Counted from the stretch's first letter, positions 1 through 5,495 are shown. The stretch: 5,495 bases of DNA from Bacteroidales bacterium (GCA_016926235.1 JAFGOZ010000131.1:1-5495), one strand, 5' to 3'. The notes: generated from the sequence alone by a model not told the origin. Made by a program: numbers and translations.

Positions 1-3
1 CTG

Positions 4-30
4 TTGACATATTTATTAAGTTGGTTTAAT
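4..30 (+). promoter_or_regulatory. Possible sigma-70-type promoter
   Basis: TTGACA at 4-9 matches the -35 consensus exactly. The best -10 candidate is TTTAAT at 25-30 with a 15-bp spacer, which is short; TAATTT at 27-32 would give 17 bp but is a poorer hexamer. A terminator-like hairpin follows at 53-72, so any transcript might be very short. This is a weak call resting mainly on the -35 match. Confidence 0.2.
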
Positions 31-52
31 TTGAGAATAACAATGATGGATC

Positions 53-72
53 AAAAAACAGCCGGGCTTTTT
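53..72. terminator. Terminator-like hairpin, possibly bidirectional
   Basis: A run of six A (53-58) is followed, after one C, by AGC-CGG-GCT and then five T (68-72). The A and T runs extend the short GC stem, with the C left as a bulge, giving the A-tract/stem/T-tract form of an intrinsic terminator that can work in both directions. The GC stem is only three to four pairs, so strength is uncertain. It would end a transcript entering from the left edge. Confidence 0.35.
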
Positions 73-95
73 ATGATAGTTAATTGGATAACGAG

Positions 96-317
96 ATGGT
101 TTTAGAACAGTTGCTTACGCATAGGTTTGGGCACAAAAATGATAACGATCTCACTGGAACAAAATGGCAAAAAATGACAAATTTAATACACAGTGCGGCG
201 ATATTCAGAAAGAGATTTAAGCGCGCCTGGAATACAGCCCTGATGTTTTCCGTGGCAAGAGGCGGTGTACTGCAATTGCATCGATCCGTTCAAGAGCAAT
301 TTCTTCCGCCGGAATAA
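96..317 (+). CDS. Doubtful small ORF, 73 aa, unknown
   Basis: I do not recognise this product. An ATG at 96 lies 7 nt after a weak GGA site; an in-frame TTG at 84 would add four residues. The predicted protein is basic in the middle (RKRFKR around residues 38-43 from the ATG), with no signal peptide, membrane segment or motif I can name. It is the only sizeable + frame between the left edge and the ankyrin gene. G+C is intermediate between the AT-rich right part and the ankyrin gene. It could be a genuine small gene, a remnant of an older gene, or chance. The opposite strand also has an open frame over part of it, which weakens the case. Confidence 0.28.
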   Translation: MVLEQLLTHRFGHKNDNDLTGTKWQKMTNLIHSAAIFRKRFKRAWNTALMFSVARGGVLQLHRSVQEQFLPPE

Positions 318-322
318 GGAGC

Positions 323-366
323 CCAAATATCGAGAACAGACATGTAGTCTGAGTAAAATATGATGG
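323..366. repeat. Imperfect hairpin before the ankyrin gene
   Basis: CAGAC (337-341) and GTCTG (347-351) form a perfect 5-bp stem around the loop ATGTA. Outside it, after a symmetrical unpaired stretch of six bases on each side, ATAT pairs with ATAT, and further out CC can pair with GG. GTTAAAC, which fits the integron core pattern GTTRRRY, follows at 366-372, but I see no matching left-hand core. It could be a weak terminator of whatever precedes it or a very degenerate recombination site. Confidence 0.3.
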
Positions 367-369
367 TTA

Positions 370-379
370 AACATATGTT
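370..379. promoter_or_regulatory. 10-bp palindrome AACATATGTT, possible operator
   Basis: AACATATGTT is a perfect palindrome ending nine bases before the ATG at 389. Its position in the leader of the ankyrin gene would suit a small dimeric DNA-binding protein, or it may simply be chance. No clear promoter hexamers can be paired with it. Confidence 0.22.
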
Positions 380-388
380 GGTGTCGAG

Positions 389-1264
389 ATGATGAATAAG
401 CGAGAGATGTTCAAGGCTCTGATCGACGGCCATCTTGACGACCTCGAAGCAATCCTTCAGGCCGGTGCCGACGTCGATACTGTTGCCGATTACGATACAT
501 CTGAGGTTGCGTACTCCCACATTGCCCAAGGAGACACTCTCGTTCACGTTGCCCTGTTTACGGAGAACCAGGACGCACTGGAGCTTCTTTTTCGATTCGG
601 CGCAAATCTTAACGTCAGTTCTGAGGACGGCGTAACGCCACTTCAAATTGCGGTATACAAGGGACTCGATGACATTGCCCTTTGGCTGCTCGACAACAAG
701 GCCGACTTCAACACAACAGATCGCTACGGTCTCACACCCTTGCACTATACAGACAACCCAGAGATTATCCGGCGAATCCTGGACAAGGGTGTCTCGGTAG
801 ACCTGAAAGCGCACAGCACCGGGTACACTCCGCTCCACTACGCGGCGTACCACAACCGGGCAGACAAGGCTCAACTGCTCCTTTCGCATGGTGCAGATCC
901 CAGAAAGTGTGGGTGCGTAGGAGAAACACCGCTGCATCTACTCATGGCACTCAATTATCATGACATCGCAGAATGTGCGACGGTCCTACTCAAGGCTGGC
1001 GCAGATATCAATGCTCGCGATAGTCAAGGCAATGCTCCTTTGCATTGGGCATTGGGCATACATTCACATGATAACTGGATAGACATAGGGAATCCCAATG
1101 CGGTCGAGTTTCTTCTCGATCATGACGCAGATGTCAGGATCAAGAACCGCAACGGGTTGACACCCGTTGCGCTTGCACTCCGACACGCGGAGGCCAAATA
1201 CCGGCCTTTTCAAGCGCGGTCAATCCGCCCAACCCTACAGGATCGTGTGAGGACAATAGTGTGA
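389..1264 (+). CDS. Ankyrin-repeat protein, 291 aa
   Basis: The product is made almost entirely of ankyrin repeats, which fold into a curved solenoid that binds other proteins; no enzyme domain is visible. After an N-terminal cap with an AGADVD turn (about residues 5-32), repeats run at roughly 48-78, 80-110, 113-140 (shortened), 145-173, 178-210 and 214-250, with a C-terminal cap from about 255. Hallmarks are G-x-TPLH (146-150, GETPLH 178-183, GNAPLHW 214-220) and GAD/GADI turns (168-170, 204-207). No signal peptide or membrane segment is seen, so it is probably cytoplasmic. ATG at 389 and ATG at 392 are adjacent, and only a poor Shine-Dalgarno (TCGAG) precedes them. The gene is much richer in G+C than the DNA to its right, which suggests recent acquisition. 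A possible integron attC site directly follows. Partner and role are unknown. Confidence 0.92.
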   Translation: MMNKREMFKALIDGHLDDLEAILQAGADVDTVADYDTSEVAYSHIAQGDTLVHVALFTENQDALELLFRFGANLNVSSEDGVTPLQIAVYKGLDDIALWLLDNKADFNTTDRYGLTPLHYTDNPEIIRRILDKGVSVDLKAHSTGYTPLHYAAYHNRADKAQLLLSHGADPRKCGCVGETPLHLLMALNYHDIAECATVLLKAGADINARDSQGNAPLHWALGIHSHDNWIDIGNPNAVEFLLDHDADVRIKNRNGLTPVALALRHAEAKYRPFQARSIRPTLQDRVRTIV

Positions 1265-1289
1265 TGAATAGGGGAACACGAACAATTTC

Positions 1290-1356
1290 TCTACACCATA
1301 CCACTTACAGCTGCGCGGACGCGCCTGCAAGAGTCTGGTGAGGGGTGATGTTAGGC
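1290..1356 (+). mobile_element. Candidate integron attC-like recombination site
   Basis: The stretch ends in GTTAGGC (1350-1356), a perfect fit to the integron core site GTTRRRY. The arms 1291-1310 and 1335-1354 pair imperfectly: most of the stem matches, with mismatches and a few unpaired bases, which are normal and required in attC sites. A small inner hairpin, GCGCG-GA-CGCGC (1313-1324), sits in the loop. The length of about 67 bp is within the known range. It begins 25 bp after the ankyrin stop codon, as in a one-gene cassette, and base composition changes right after it. Against the call, the left core (around CTCTAC at 1290) is a poor match to RYYYAAC. No integrase gene is in the window. 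It may be a decayed site or a terminator-like structure. Confidence 0.42.
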
Positions 1357-1386
1357 TTGTATTAGATTATAATAGAGGGATAACAG

Positions 1387-1559
1387 ATGGATAAAAAAAT
1401 AAACCATTTGAAGAATATAGAAAATCAGAAGAAAGATATCCTGAAAATTGGCCACCAGAAGAATTTCATAATCATGAAAAATTTGCTACGAAAGATCAAC
1501 TTGAAAAATTTAGGGAATTAATTAATCAAAAGAATTCACCGATGCTTGCGTCGGGGTAG
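1387..1559 (+). pseudogene. Small gene with a frame break at a 7-A run
   Basis: An ATG at 1387 lies 6 nt after a good Shine-Dalgarno, GAGGGA (1375-1380). The frame starts Met-Asp-Lys-Lys and then enters a run of seven A (1393-1399). Read without a shift, it gives a low-complexity peptide ending at TAA after 44 residues. If one A is gained, or the ribosome slips back one base, the frame becomes a protein-like sequence of 57 residues to TAG at 1557-1559, with KPFEEYRKSEERYPENWPPE and a charged helical C-terminal half. The second frame has no start of its own, so the two parts belong together. I do not recognise the family. The last residues (SPMLASG) are encoded by an inserted-looking palindrome. 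It may be a decayed gene, a sequencing error in the A run, or a slippage-controlled gene. Confidence 0.5.
1539..1554. repeat. GC-rich palindrome at the 3' end of the small gene
   Basis: CCGATGC (1539-1545) and GCGTCGG (1548-1554) form a 7-bp stem with one T-G pair and a tight turn. It is GC-rich in otherwise very AT-rich DNA and overlaps the last codons of the upstream frame. No T run follows directly, so it is not a typical intrinsic terminator. It resembles the small REP-type palindromes that are scattered through some bacterial genomes, but only one copy is in this window. Confidence 0.45.
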
Positions 1560-1658
1560 ATCATTAAATAGATTTTAGTGTGAATGATCATTGATGTGGA
1601 AAAAGTATAGTAGGGTTTATTAATGAAAATGATGTAATTGACTAATGAAAGATTGGAT
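1560..1658 (+). promoter_or_regulatory. Leader of the nuclease-like gene with palindrome AATGATCATT
   Basis: AATGATCATT (1583-1592) is a perfect 10-bp palindrome, and its half GATCATT also occurs at 1559-1565. A -10-like TATAGT lies at 1606-1611, which would place the -35 region over the palindrome, the expected place for a repressor site. The -35 hexamer itself is poor. The region holds no ORF of note. This is a suggestive arrangement rather than proof of a promoter and operator. Confidence 0.28.
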
Positions 1659-2345
1659 ATGAAAAATAAATATTTATTAGCAAGACTAGACGGCATTCAG
1701 AAACAGTTAATTGCTGTATATAATGGTGGTCATCAAATGAGTACATCGACAAAAGGTAGAGAAAGAGAATATTTTGCCGATCTATTTTTAAGGAATTGTC
1801 TTCCTCCTCATTGTAGGTTGGGTTCTGGAGAAATAATTGATACAATTGGGATAAATCGTTCTGGTCAAGTTGATATAATAATTGAATTTCCATATTTCTC
1901 AAGCCTACCGCTATTAGGTACTACTCAATCAAGGCTATATTTTGCTGAAAGTGTTGCATTTGCTGTTGAAGTGAAATCAGATTTGAAGAATGAATGGAAA
2001 AAGGTTTTAGATACGGCTAAAAATATTAAAAAATTAGATATACTTGGTGGAGGTGGAACCGGTAGATTTGTTAATCGCTTTAATCGAAGGAAGATTCCTG
2101 TTATTGCTGTTGGATTTAAAGGATGGAAAGATGAAAAAACAGTAGAAAAAAAACGAATCCAATCAAATATTGATGCAATACTACAGATAGAACCGACTAT
2201 ATTTTCTTGTCCAAGGAATAATAATGAATCAATATTAGAGAAAGGATCAGGAGCACTCGGAGCTTTTTTATTTATTATCTCGGAGACGATTACACAATAT
2301 GCTACAAAGCATAATGATCTTTTTAAATATATAAACGATTTTTGA
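1659..2345 (+). CDS. DUF6602-like protein with PD-(D/E)XK-type nuclease pattern
   Basis: The 228-residue product looks like the DUF6602 family, which is uncharacterised and often occurs in accessory regions. Counting from the ATG at 1659, it has a conserved-looking acidic helix (GREREYF, about 33-39), GSGEIID (55-61), QVDIII (70-75) and AVEVKS (102-107). The aspartate at 72 followed some 32 residues later by E104-x-K106 gives the D...ExK arrangement of restriction-endonuclease-like folds, and Glu37 could be the extra upstream acid. A metal-dependent DNA- or RNA-cleaving role is inferred, not shown. A TTG at 1638 would add seven residues but has no Shine-Dalgarno, whereas GAAAGA lies 6 nt before the ATG. 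No signal peptide or membrane segment is seen. It is the first of four genes on the + strand with gaps of 72, 63 and 13 bp. Confidence 0.8.
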   Translation: MKNKYLLARLDGIQKQLIAVYNGGHQMSTSTKGREREYFADLFLRNCLPPHCRLGSGEIIDTIGINRSGQVDIIIEFPYFSSLPLLGTTQSRLYFAESVAFAVEVKSDLKNEWKKVLDTAKNIKKLDILGGGGTGRFVNRFNRRKIPVIAVGFKGWKDEKTVEKKRIQSNIDAILQIEPTIFSCPRNNNESILEKGSGALGAFLFIISETITQYATKHNDLFKYINDF

Positions 2346-2352
2346 AAAACTT

Positions 2353-2380
2353 TTTACCATAGTAAACTTAGCCCTATATA
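2353..2380 (+). promoter_or_regulatory. Possible promoter before the 75-aa gene
   Basis: TTTACC (2353-2358) and TATATA (2375-2380) are separated by 16 bp, each matching the sigma-70 consensus at four of six positions. In DNA this AT-rich such matches arise easily. If real, it would let the small gene and those after it be expressed apart from the nuclease-like gene. Confidence 0.22.
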
Positions 2381-2417
2381 TACAATAAAGGCAAAATAAT
2401 CAGATAGGAGTAGAATT

Positions 2418-2645
2418 ATGTCAAGTTCATCAACTGAAAGAATGAAAGTTATTTTAACCCTAAAAGAATATGAAGATGGTAAACCATATTTCATGTTAGA
2501 ACCGTCTGGAGAAATACTGTCAATAATGAATGATAATTCATTTTTCCATCTTGATTTGGCAAAGAATGTGACTTTTAAAGAAGCACAAGAAATATTGTAC
2601 TATCTCGATAATCGAATTGCTGGTTTAGGCATCACTTTGTTTTAA
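2418..2645 (+). CDS. Small protein of unknown function, 75 aa
   Basis: I do not recognise the family. The ATG at 2418 is preceded at good distance by TAGGAG, the best Shine-Dalgarno in the window, so translation is likely. The protein is soluble, with an N-terminal part that alternates hydrophobic and polar residues as in a beta sheet (MKVILTLKEYEDGKPYFMLE, residues 9-28), then a predicted helix rich in Glu and Leu (FKEAQEILYYLDNRIAGLG, 53-71). No cysteines, metal sites or membrane segment are visible. It lies between the nuclease-like gene and the PLD/J-domain gene, 72 and 63 bp from them, and may share a transcript. Small size and position would suit an accessory or antitoxin-like partner, but nothing in the sequence proves that. 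Confidence 0.75.
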   Translation: MSSSSTERMKVILTLKEYEDGKPYFMLEPSGEILSIMNDNSFFHLDLAKNVTFKEAQEILYYLDNRIAGLGITLF

Positions 2646-2708
2646 TATTTATAAGTAGTGTATAGATTTTTTCTTGAATCACGATTTAAGTTGATTTAAA
2701 GGATTTTC

Positions 2709-4118
2709 ATGGAAATCCAAGCATATTTTGATAACATTGCAAAAATAATTCAAAAAGAATTAAAGAGCGCGAAAAAATCAATTTTCATTGCAGCTACAAG
2801 ATTTACTGATAAGGAACTGTTCAGGACGATATGTGAAAAATCCAAAAATAACATCATAGTTGAATTAATACTTATTGACGATGAAATAAATCGCAATAGT
2901 GGTATAAATTACCATAAATTGGAAATGGCTGGCGGAAAGGTGCTTTGGATAAAAGAAGTTTCTAAGAACGGCAAATTTATGCATAATAATTTTTTTGTTA
3001 TTGATTCAATTATAGTAATAACGGGTTCTTACAGCTTGAGTTATCATGCCAGACAAATTTACGAAAATATTACCGTTGCTAAAGATGATGTACAGCTGGC
3101 GAATCAATTTTTGGATGAGTTCAGTTCTATAAAGAGAAAATATTATATTGAAATAAGAGATAGAACTGGAATTGATATTGATAAAATATCACATCGTCTT
3201 GAGGCTATTAAATTTGTAATATTTCTTGAAGATGAAGAAGATATTGTATTCCAGATAAACAAACTTAAAAAACTATTAGAAAAATATTCTCTGGATGAAA
3301 ATAAAGTAATCGCCCAAGCGTCTACTATAAAAGATTTTCTATTGAGGAAAAAATATGATAAAGCAATAAAACTGATTGAGAATTTTCTAAGTCAATTTAG
3401 GAAGGTAATACTCTATGAAAACCAGGAAATTCCGGCGCTTAAACTTGAGATCAAAGCATTAGAACTTCAGATTAATTCTTTAGAGAATGAAAAAATTGAT
3501 CTGGAAAAGATAATTCGTGAATTTGAAATTCGACATAATCGTGAATTAGGTGCAATTGTTCTTAAAATCCTTGAGCTGCGGAAGAAGAGATTAAAATTTG
3601 AAGCAGAAAAAGACAGTAATAAACAGAATGAATACGAGGAAGCAGAGAAAGACTATTCGGAATATCAAAGTGACTTTTCTGAGATTCAATCTGAAAAGTA
3701 TTCCGAACTATCTTCCAAAGATAAAATAGAAATAAAAAGGTGTTATCGTAAGGCAAGCAAATTATGTCATCCGGATGTGGTAAACGATGAACAGAAAGAA
3801 AAAGCTGAAAAAATATTCGCTGAATTAAATAAAGCATATAAAGAAAATGAATTAAAAACAGTAAAGACAATTCTAAATAATCTGGAAAATGGTAATTTTT
3901 TCGTTTCCAATTCCGATAGTATAAACGAGTCTGAAAAATTAAGAATGAAAGTCATTGAGTTAGAATTAATTCGTGATGAATTAATCCGATCAATTAGTGT
4001 AATAAAAGAATCTGAGACCTACAGGACTATAATTGGGATTATGGACTGGGATAATTATTTTAAAGAAACCCGTGAAAAATTGGAAATAGAATTAAAAAAT
4101 CTGGAAAATTCAGATTAA
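2709..4118 (+). CDS. PLD-like / coiled-coil / J-domain fusion protein, 469 aa
   Basis: Residues 1-145 form one phospholipase D-like domain. The expected HxKxxxxD active site reads H92-N-N94-FFVI-D99, followed by ITGSYSLS (104-111) and YEN (118-120), so the catalytic lysine is asparagine while the histidine, aspartate and fold signatures remain. This suggests lost or altered catalysis and perhaps a nucleic-acid- or lipid-binding role. Residues about 175-325 are charged helices with a likely coiled coil (236-325). Residues about 330-385 are a J domain: the basic helix KRCYRKASKLC, then HPD (354-356), then a helix ending in AELNKAY. The HPD triplet is what stimulates DnaK-type Hsp70 ATPase activity. 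The first J helix is poor. A further helix runs to the end. AGGA lies 7 nt before the ATG. No signal peptide is seen. The downstream gene starts 13 bp later, probably in the same operon. Confidence 0.88.
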   Translation: MEIQAYFDNIAKIIQKELKSAKKSIFIAATRFTDKELFRTICEKSKNNIIVELILIDDEINRNSGINYHKLEMAGGKVLWIKEVSKNGKFMHNNFFVIDSIIVITGSYSLSYHARQIYENITVAKDDVQLANQFLDEFSSIKRKYYIEIRDRTGIDIDKISHRLEAIKFVIFLEDEEDIVFQINKLKKLLEKYSLDENKVIAQASTIKDFLLRKKYDKAIKLIENFLSQFRKVILYENQEIPALKLEIKALELQINSLENEKIDLEKIIREFEIRHNRELGAIVLKILELRKKRLKFEAEKDSNKQNEYEEAEKDYSEYQSDFSEIQSEKYSELSSKDKIEIKRCYRKASKLCHPDVVNDEQKEKAEKIFAELNKAYKENELKTVKTILNNLENGNFFVSNSDSINESEKLRMKVIELELIRDELIRSISVIKESETYRTIIGIMDWDNYFKETREKLEIELKNLENSD

Positions 4119-4131
4119 TAAAAACAGTATT

Positions 4132-5427
4132 ATGGGTAATAATTTGTCAAATTCATTGGTTAAAAAAGAGGTTACATCTCTTGTCAAAGTTGATAAACAA
4201 ATTAAGATCACTAATAAGCTATTGTCCTTGGCATCCATCGATGAGAAGTTCATTTCGTTTTATCTTGAGGAATATGAGTTTTTTTTATATAGAATATCAA
4301 GATATTTCATTTTTTCACTTGAGTTACTTGAGAAATATCAGGATGTCTTTGATTGGGAAAATTTGAGTAAAAATGAATCTCTGTCTTGGTCATTAGAGTT
4401 GATTGAAAAATATAAGGATTTATGGGATTGGAAATGGTTAAGCTTGAATGAATCTCTGCCTTGGTCATTAGGGTTAATTGAAAAATTCGAAGATAGATGG
4501 GTTTGGTGGGGATTAAGTGAAAATAAGTCCTTACCATGGTCTGTTGAATTGATTGAAGAATATGAGGATTATTGGGATTGGATATGTCTGAGTCAAAATG
4601 AATCATTGCCTTGGTCTATAGACTTTATTGAAGAATATTATGATATGTGGTCATGGTATCATTTAAGTAGCAATAAATCATTACCGTGGTCATTGGATTT
4701 ATTTAATAAATATTGTGATAAGTGGAGTTGGGTAGAACTTAGCACTAACCCATGCGTCCCTTGGTGTGTTGACATAATTGAAGAATATCTATATAAATGG
4801 GATTGGTGGGGATTAAGTGAGTCTTTACCTTGGTCGGCTAATTTTATTGAAAAATATAAAGAAAAGTTATTTTGGGAGAAACCTTTCATTTCTAATAAAG
4901 GAACTTTGAGTAGTAATCGGTCTTTGCCCTGGTCATTAGAATTAATTGAAAAATATAAAGATAGATGGGATTGGAGAGGATTAAGTCGGAATGAATCCTT
5001 ACCTTGGTCTATCGACTTAATTGAAGAATATTATGATATGTGGTCATGGTCTCATTTAAGCTGCAATAAATCATTACCGTGGTCATTAGAATTAATTGAA
5101 AAATATAAAGAGAAGTGGGATTGGAAATGGTTAAGTTGGAATAAATCTCTGCCATGGTCTCTGGAATTAATTAATAGATATAAAGATAATTGGAAATGGG
5201 ATTGGAAGTTCTATTATACAATTATTATAAGTACAAAGAATATGTCAAATTCTTGGATTGTGGAATTGTTAAGACAGTTAAGAATTAAATCAAATTTCTA
5301 CGTTCTCCTTTACAATCTTGGAGTTTGGTTTGATTTTTTTGCTTTATATATAAATAATCATATTGTTGAGGAAGTATTTGATCGTCACAATGATACAGGC
5401 GACATCTTGAATGTCAATCAAAATTGA
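4132..5427 (+). CDS. Tryptophan-rich 25-residue repeat protein, 431 aa
   Basis: After a unique N-terminal region (1-55), the protein has about twelve units of 25 residues (56-361). The unit is roughly N-x-SLPWS-x-x-LIEKYKD-x-WDW-x-x-LS: proline-tryptophan at positions 5-6, tyrosine at 14 and tryptophans at 18 and 20. Each unit probably forms a pair of short helices, so the whole would be a solenoid that binds a partner. Unit 8 (231-261) is irregular: two residues are missing at its start and extra residues sit near its end. A non-repeat tail (362-431) has hydrophobic patches (VLLYNLGVWFDFFALYI, 391-407) but no clear membrane anchor. I know no function for this repeat. The ATG at 4132 has no good Shine-Dalgarno and lies 13 bp after the previous stop, which suggests coupled expression with the PLD/J-domain gene. 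Confidence 0.85.
   Translation: MGNNLSNSLVKKEVTSLVKVDKQIKITNKLLSLASIDEKFISFYLEEYEFFLYRISRYFIFSLELLEKYQDVFDWENLSKNESLSWSLELIEKYKDLWDWKWLSLNESLPWSLGLIEKFEDRWVWWGLSENKSLPWSVELIEEYEDYWDWICLSQNESLPWSIDFIEEYYDMWSWYHLSSNKSLPWSLDLFNKYCDKWSWVELSTNPCVPWCVDIIEEYLYKWDWWGLSESLPWSANFIEKYKEKLFWEKPFISNKGTLSSNRSLPWSLELIEKYKDRWDWRGLSRNESLPWSIDLIEEYYDMWSWSHLSCNKSLPWSLELIEKYKEKWDWKWLSWNKSLPWSLELINRYKDNWKWDWKFYYTIIISTKNMSNSWIVELLRQLRIKSNFYVLLYNLGVWFDFFALYINNHIVEEVFDRHNDTGDILNVNQN
4297..5214 (+). repeat. About twelve tandem 75-bp coding repeats
   Basis: The 25-residue units correspond to 75-bp DNA units. Some copies are nearly identical. The segment 4609-4694 recurs at 5002-5087 with five differences in 86 bases, and 31 bases at 4931-4961 recur unchanged at 5081-5111, exactly two units later. 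Other units have drifted far more. This mix shows recent copying of blocks inside an older array and implies that copy number can vary between strains. Confidence 0.85.
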
Positions 5428-5464
5428 AAAATGTTTTAAGAAAAAATGACGAGTCAAAATTGAC
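5414..5464. repeat. Small inverted repeats after the last gene
   Basis: TCAAAATTGA occurs twice (5418-5427, overlapping the stop codon, and 5454-5463). Around these, TCAAT/ATTGA (5414-5427) and GTCAA/TTGAC (5453-5464) can each form a 5-bp hairpin. No T run follows either on the + strand, so intrinsic termination is not convincing. They may be part of the repeat element that continues to the right edge. Confidence 0.4.
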
Positions 5465-5470
5465 ACAACA

Positions 5471-5495
5471 TGTCATCCTGAGGGAAGAATGACCC
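5471..5495. repeat. Start of a dispersed REP-like repeat, cut by the window edge
   Basis: The sequence carries GTCATCCTGAGGGA, then ATGAC. GTCAT (5472-5476) pairs with ATGAC (5489-5493), and TCC with GGA inside. From general knowledge, sequences of the form GTCATYCTGAG-x-GAAG are scattered in many copies through intergenic regions of diverse bacteria, where they act as REP- or MITE-like elements. The right end lies outside the window. Confidence 0.5.

Noticed and set aside
183..374. Minus-strand 63-residue ORF near the left end
   Set aside because: No Shine-Dalgarno, no recognisable motif, and it overlaps the hairpin and palindrome before the ankyrin gene.
290..937. Long open frame on the - strand opposite the ankyrin gene
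   Set aside because: The + frame has clear ankyrin repeats throughout. The - frame has no recognisable domain and is the usual shadow of a GC-richer gene.
1368..1373. Perfect TATAAT as a promoter for the small frame-broken gene
   Set aside because: Transcription would begin near 1380, after the good Shine-Dalgarno at 1375-1380, and no -35 hexamer is at the right spacing.
3562..3955. Minus-strand open frames within the PLD/J-domain gene
   Set aside because: They lie opposite a clear coding frame with recognisable domains; their hydrophobic composition is what Lys/Glu codons give when read in reverse.
4307..4889. Minus-strand open frames within the tryptophan repeat gene
   Set aside because: They follow the repeat period of the + gene and lack starts with ribosome binding sites, so they are shadows.
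4297..5214. CRISPR array
   Set aside because: The 75-bp units are contiguous, in frame and coding, with no unique spacers between constant repeats.
5460..5465. TTGACA as a -35 element for a gene to the right
   Set aside because: It lies inside an inverted repeat, and 17 bp downstream there is only GC-containing repeat sequence without a -10 match.

Overview
The window is bacterial DNA of mixed origin. The reading frames use the standard code (TGA, TAA and TAG all act as stops), and several genes have Shine-Dalgarno-like sites. From about position 1357 to the end the DNA is very AT-rich (roughly a third G+C by eye). The ankyrin-repeat gene at 389-1264 is close to half G+C and uses different codons, so it looks imported. 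The host cannot be named. The repeat-like sequence at the right edge (a GTCATCCTGAG core) belongs to a type I recall as widespread in uncultured lineages, so an AT-rich environmental bacterium is the most I would say.

Layout. Positions 1-388 hold a terminator-like hairpin (53-72), a doubtful small ORF (96-317), an imperfect hairpin (323-366) and a 10-bp palindrome (370-379) just before the ankyrin gene. Positions 389-1264 encode a soluble protein of about seven or eight ankyrin repeats. Downstream, 1290-1356 folds as an imperfect hairpin and ends in GTTAGGC, the core-site sequence of integron cassettes. It lies exactly where base composition changes, so the ankyrin gene may be a gene cassette or the remnant of one. 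Next, 1387-1559 is a small gene whose reading frame is interrupted at a run of seven A; its 3' end has been taken over by a short GC-rich palindrome.

From 1659 to 5427 four genes lie on the + strand with short gaps: (1) a DUF6602-like protein with a PD-(D/E)XK nuclease-type residue pattern, (2) a 75-residue protein of unknown function, (3) a 469-residue fusion of a phospholipase D-like domain, a coiled coil and a J domain, and (4) a 431-residue protein built from about twelve 25-residue tryptophan-rich repeats. The last two are 13 bp apart and are probably co-transcribed. The group resembles an accessory or defence-type locus: a nuclease-like protein, a PLD-like protein that lacks its catalytic lysine but has a chaperone-recruiting J domain, and a binding scaffold. 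No function for the group can be proved from sequence. The window ends in a cluster of TGAC/GTCA inverted repeats and the start of an apparent dispersed repeat.
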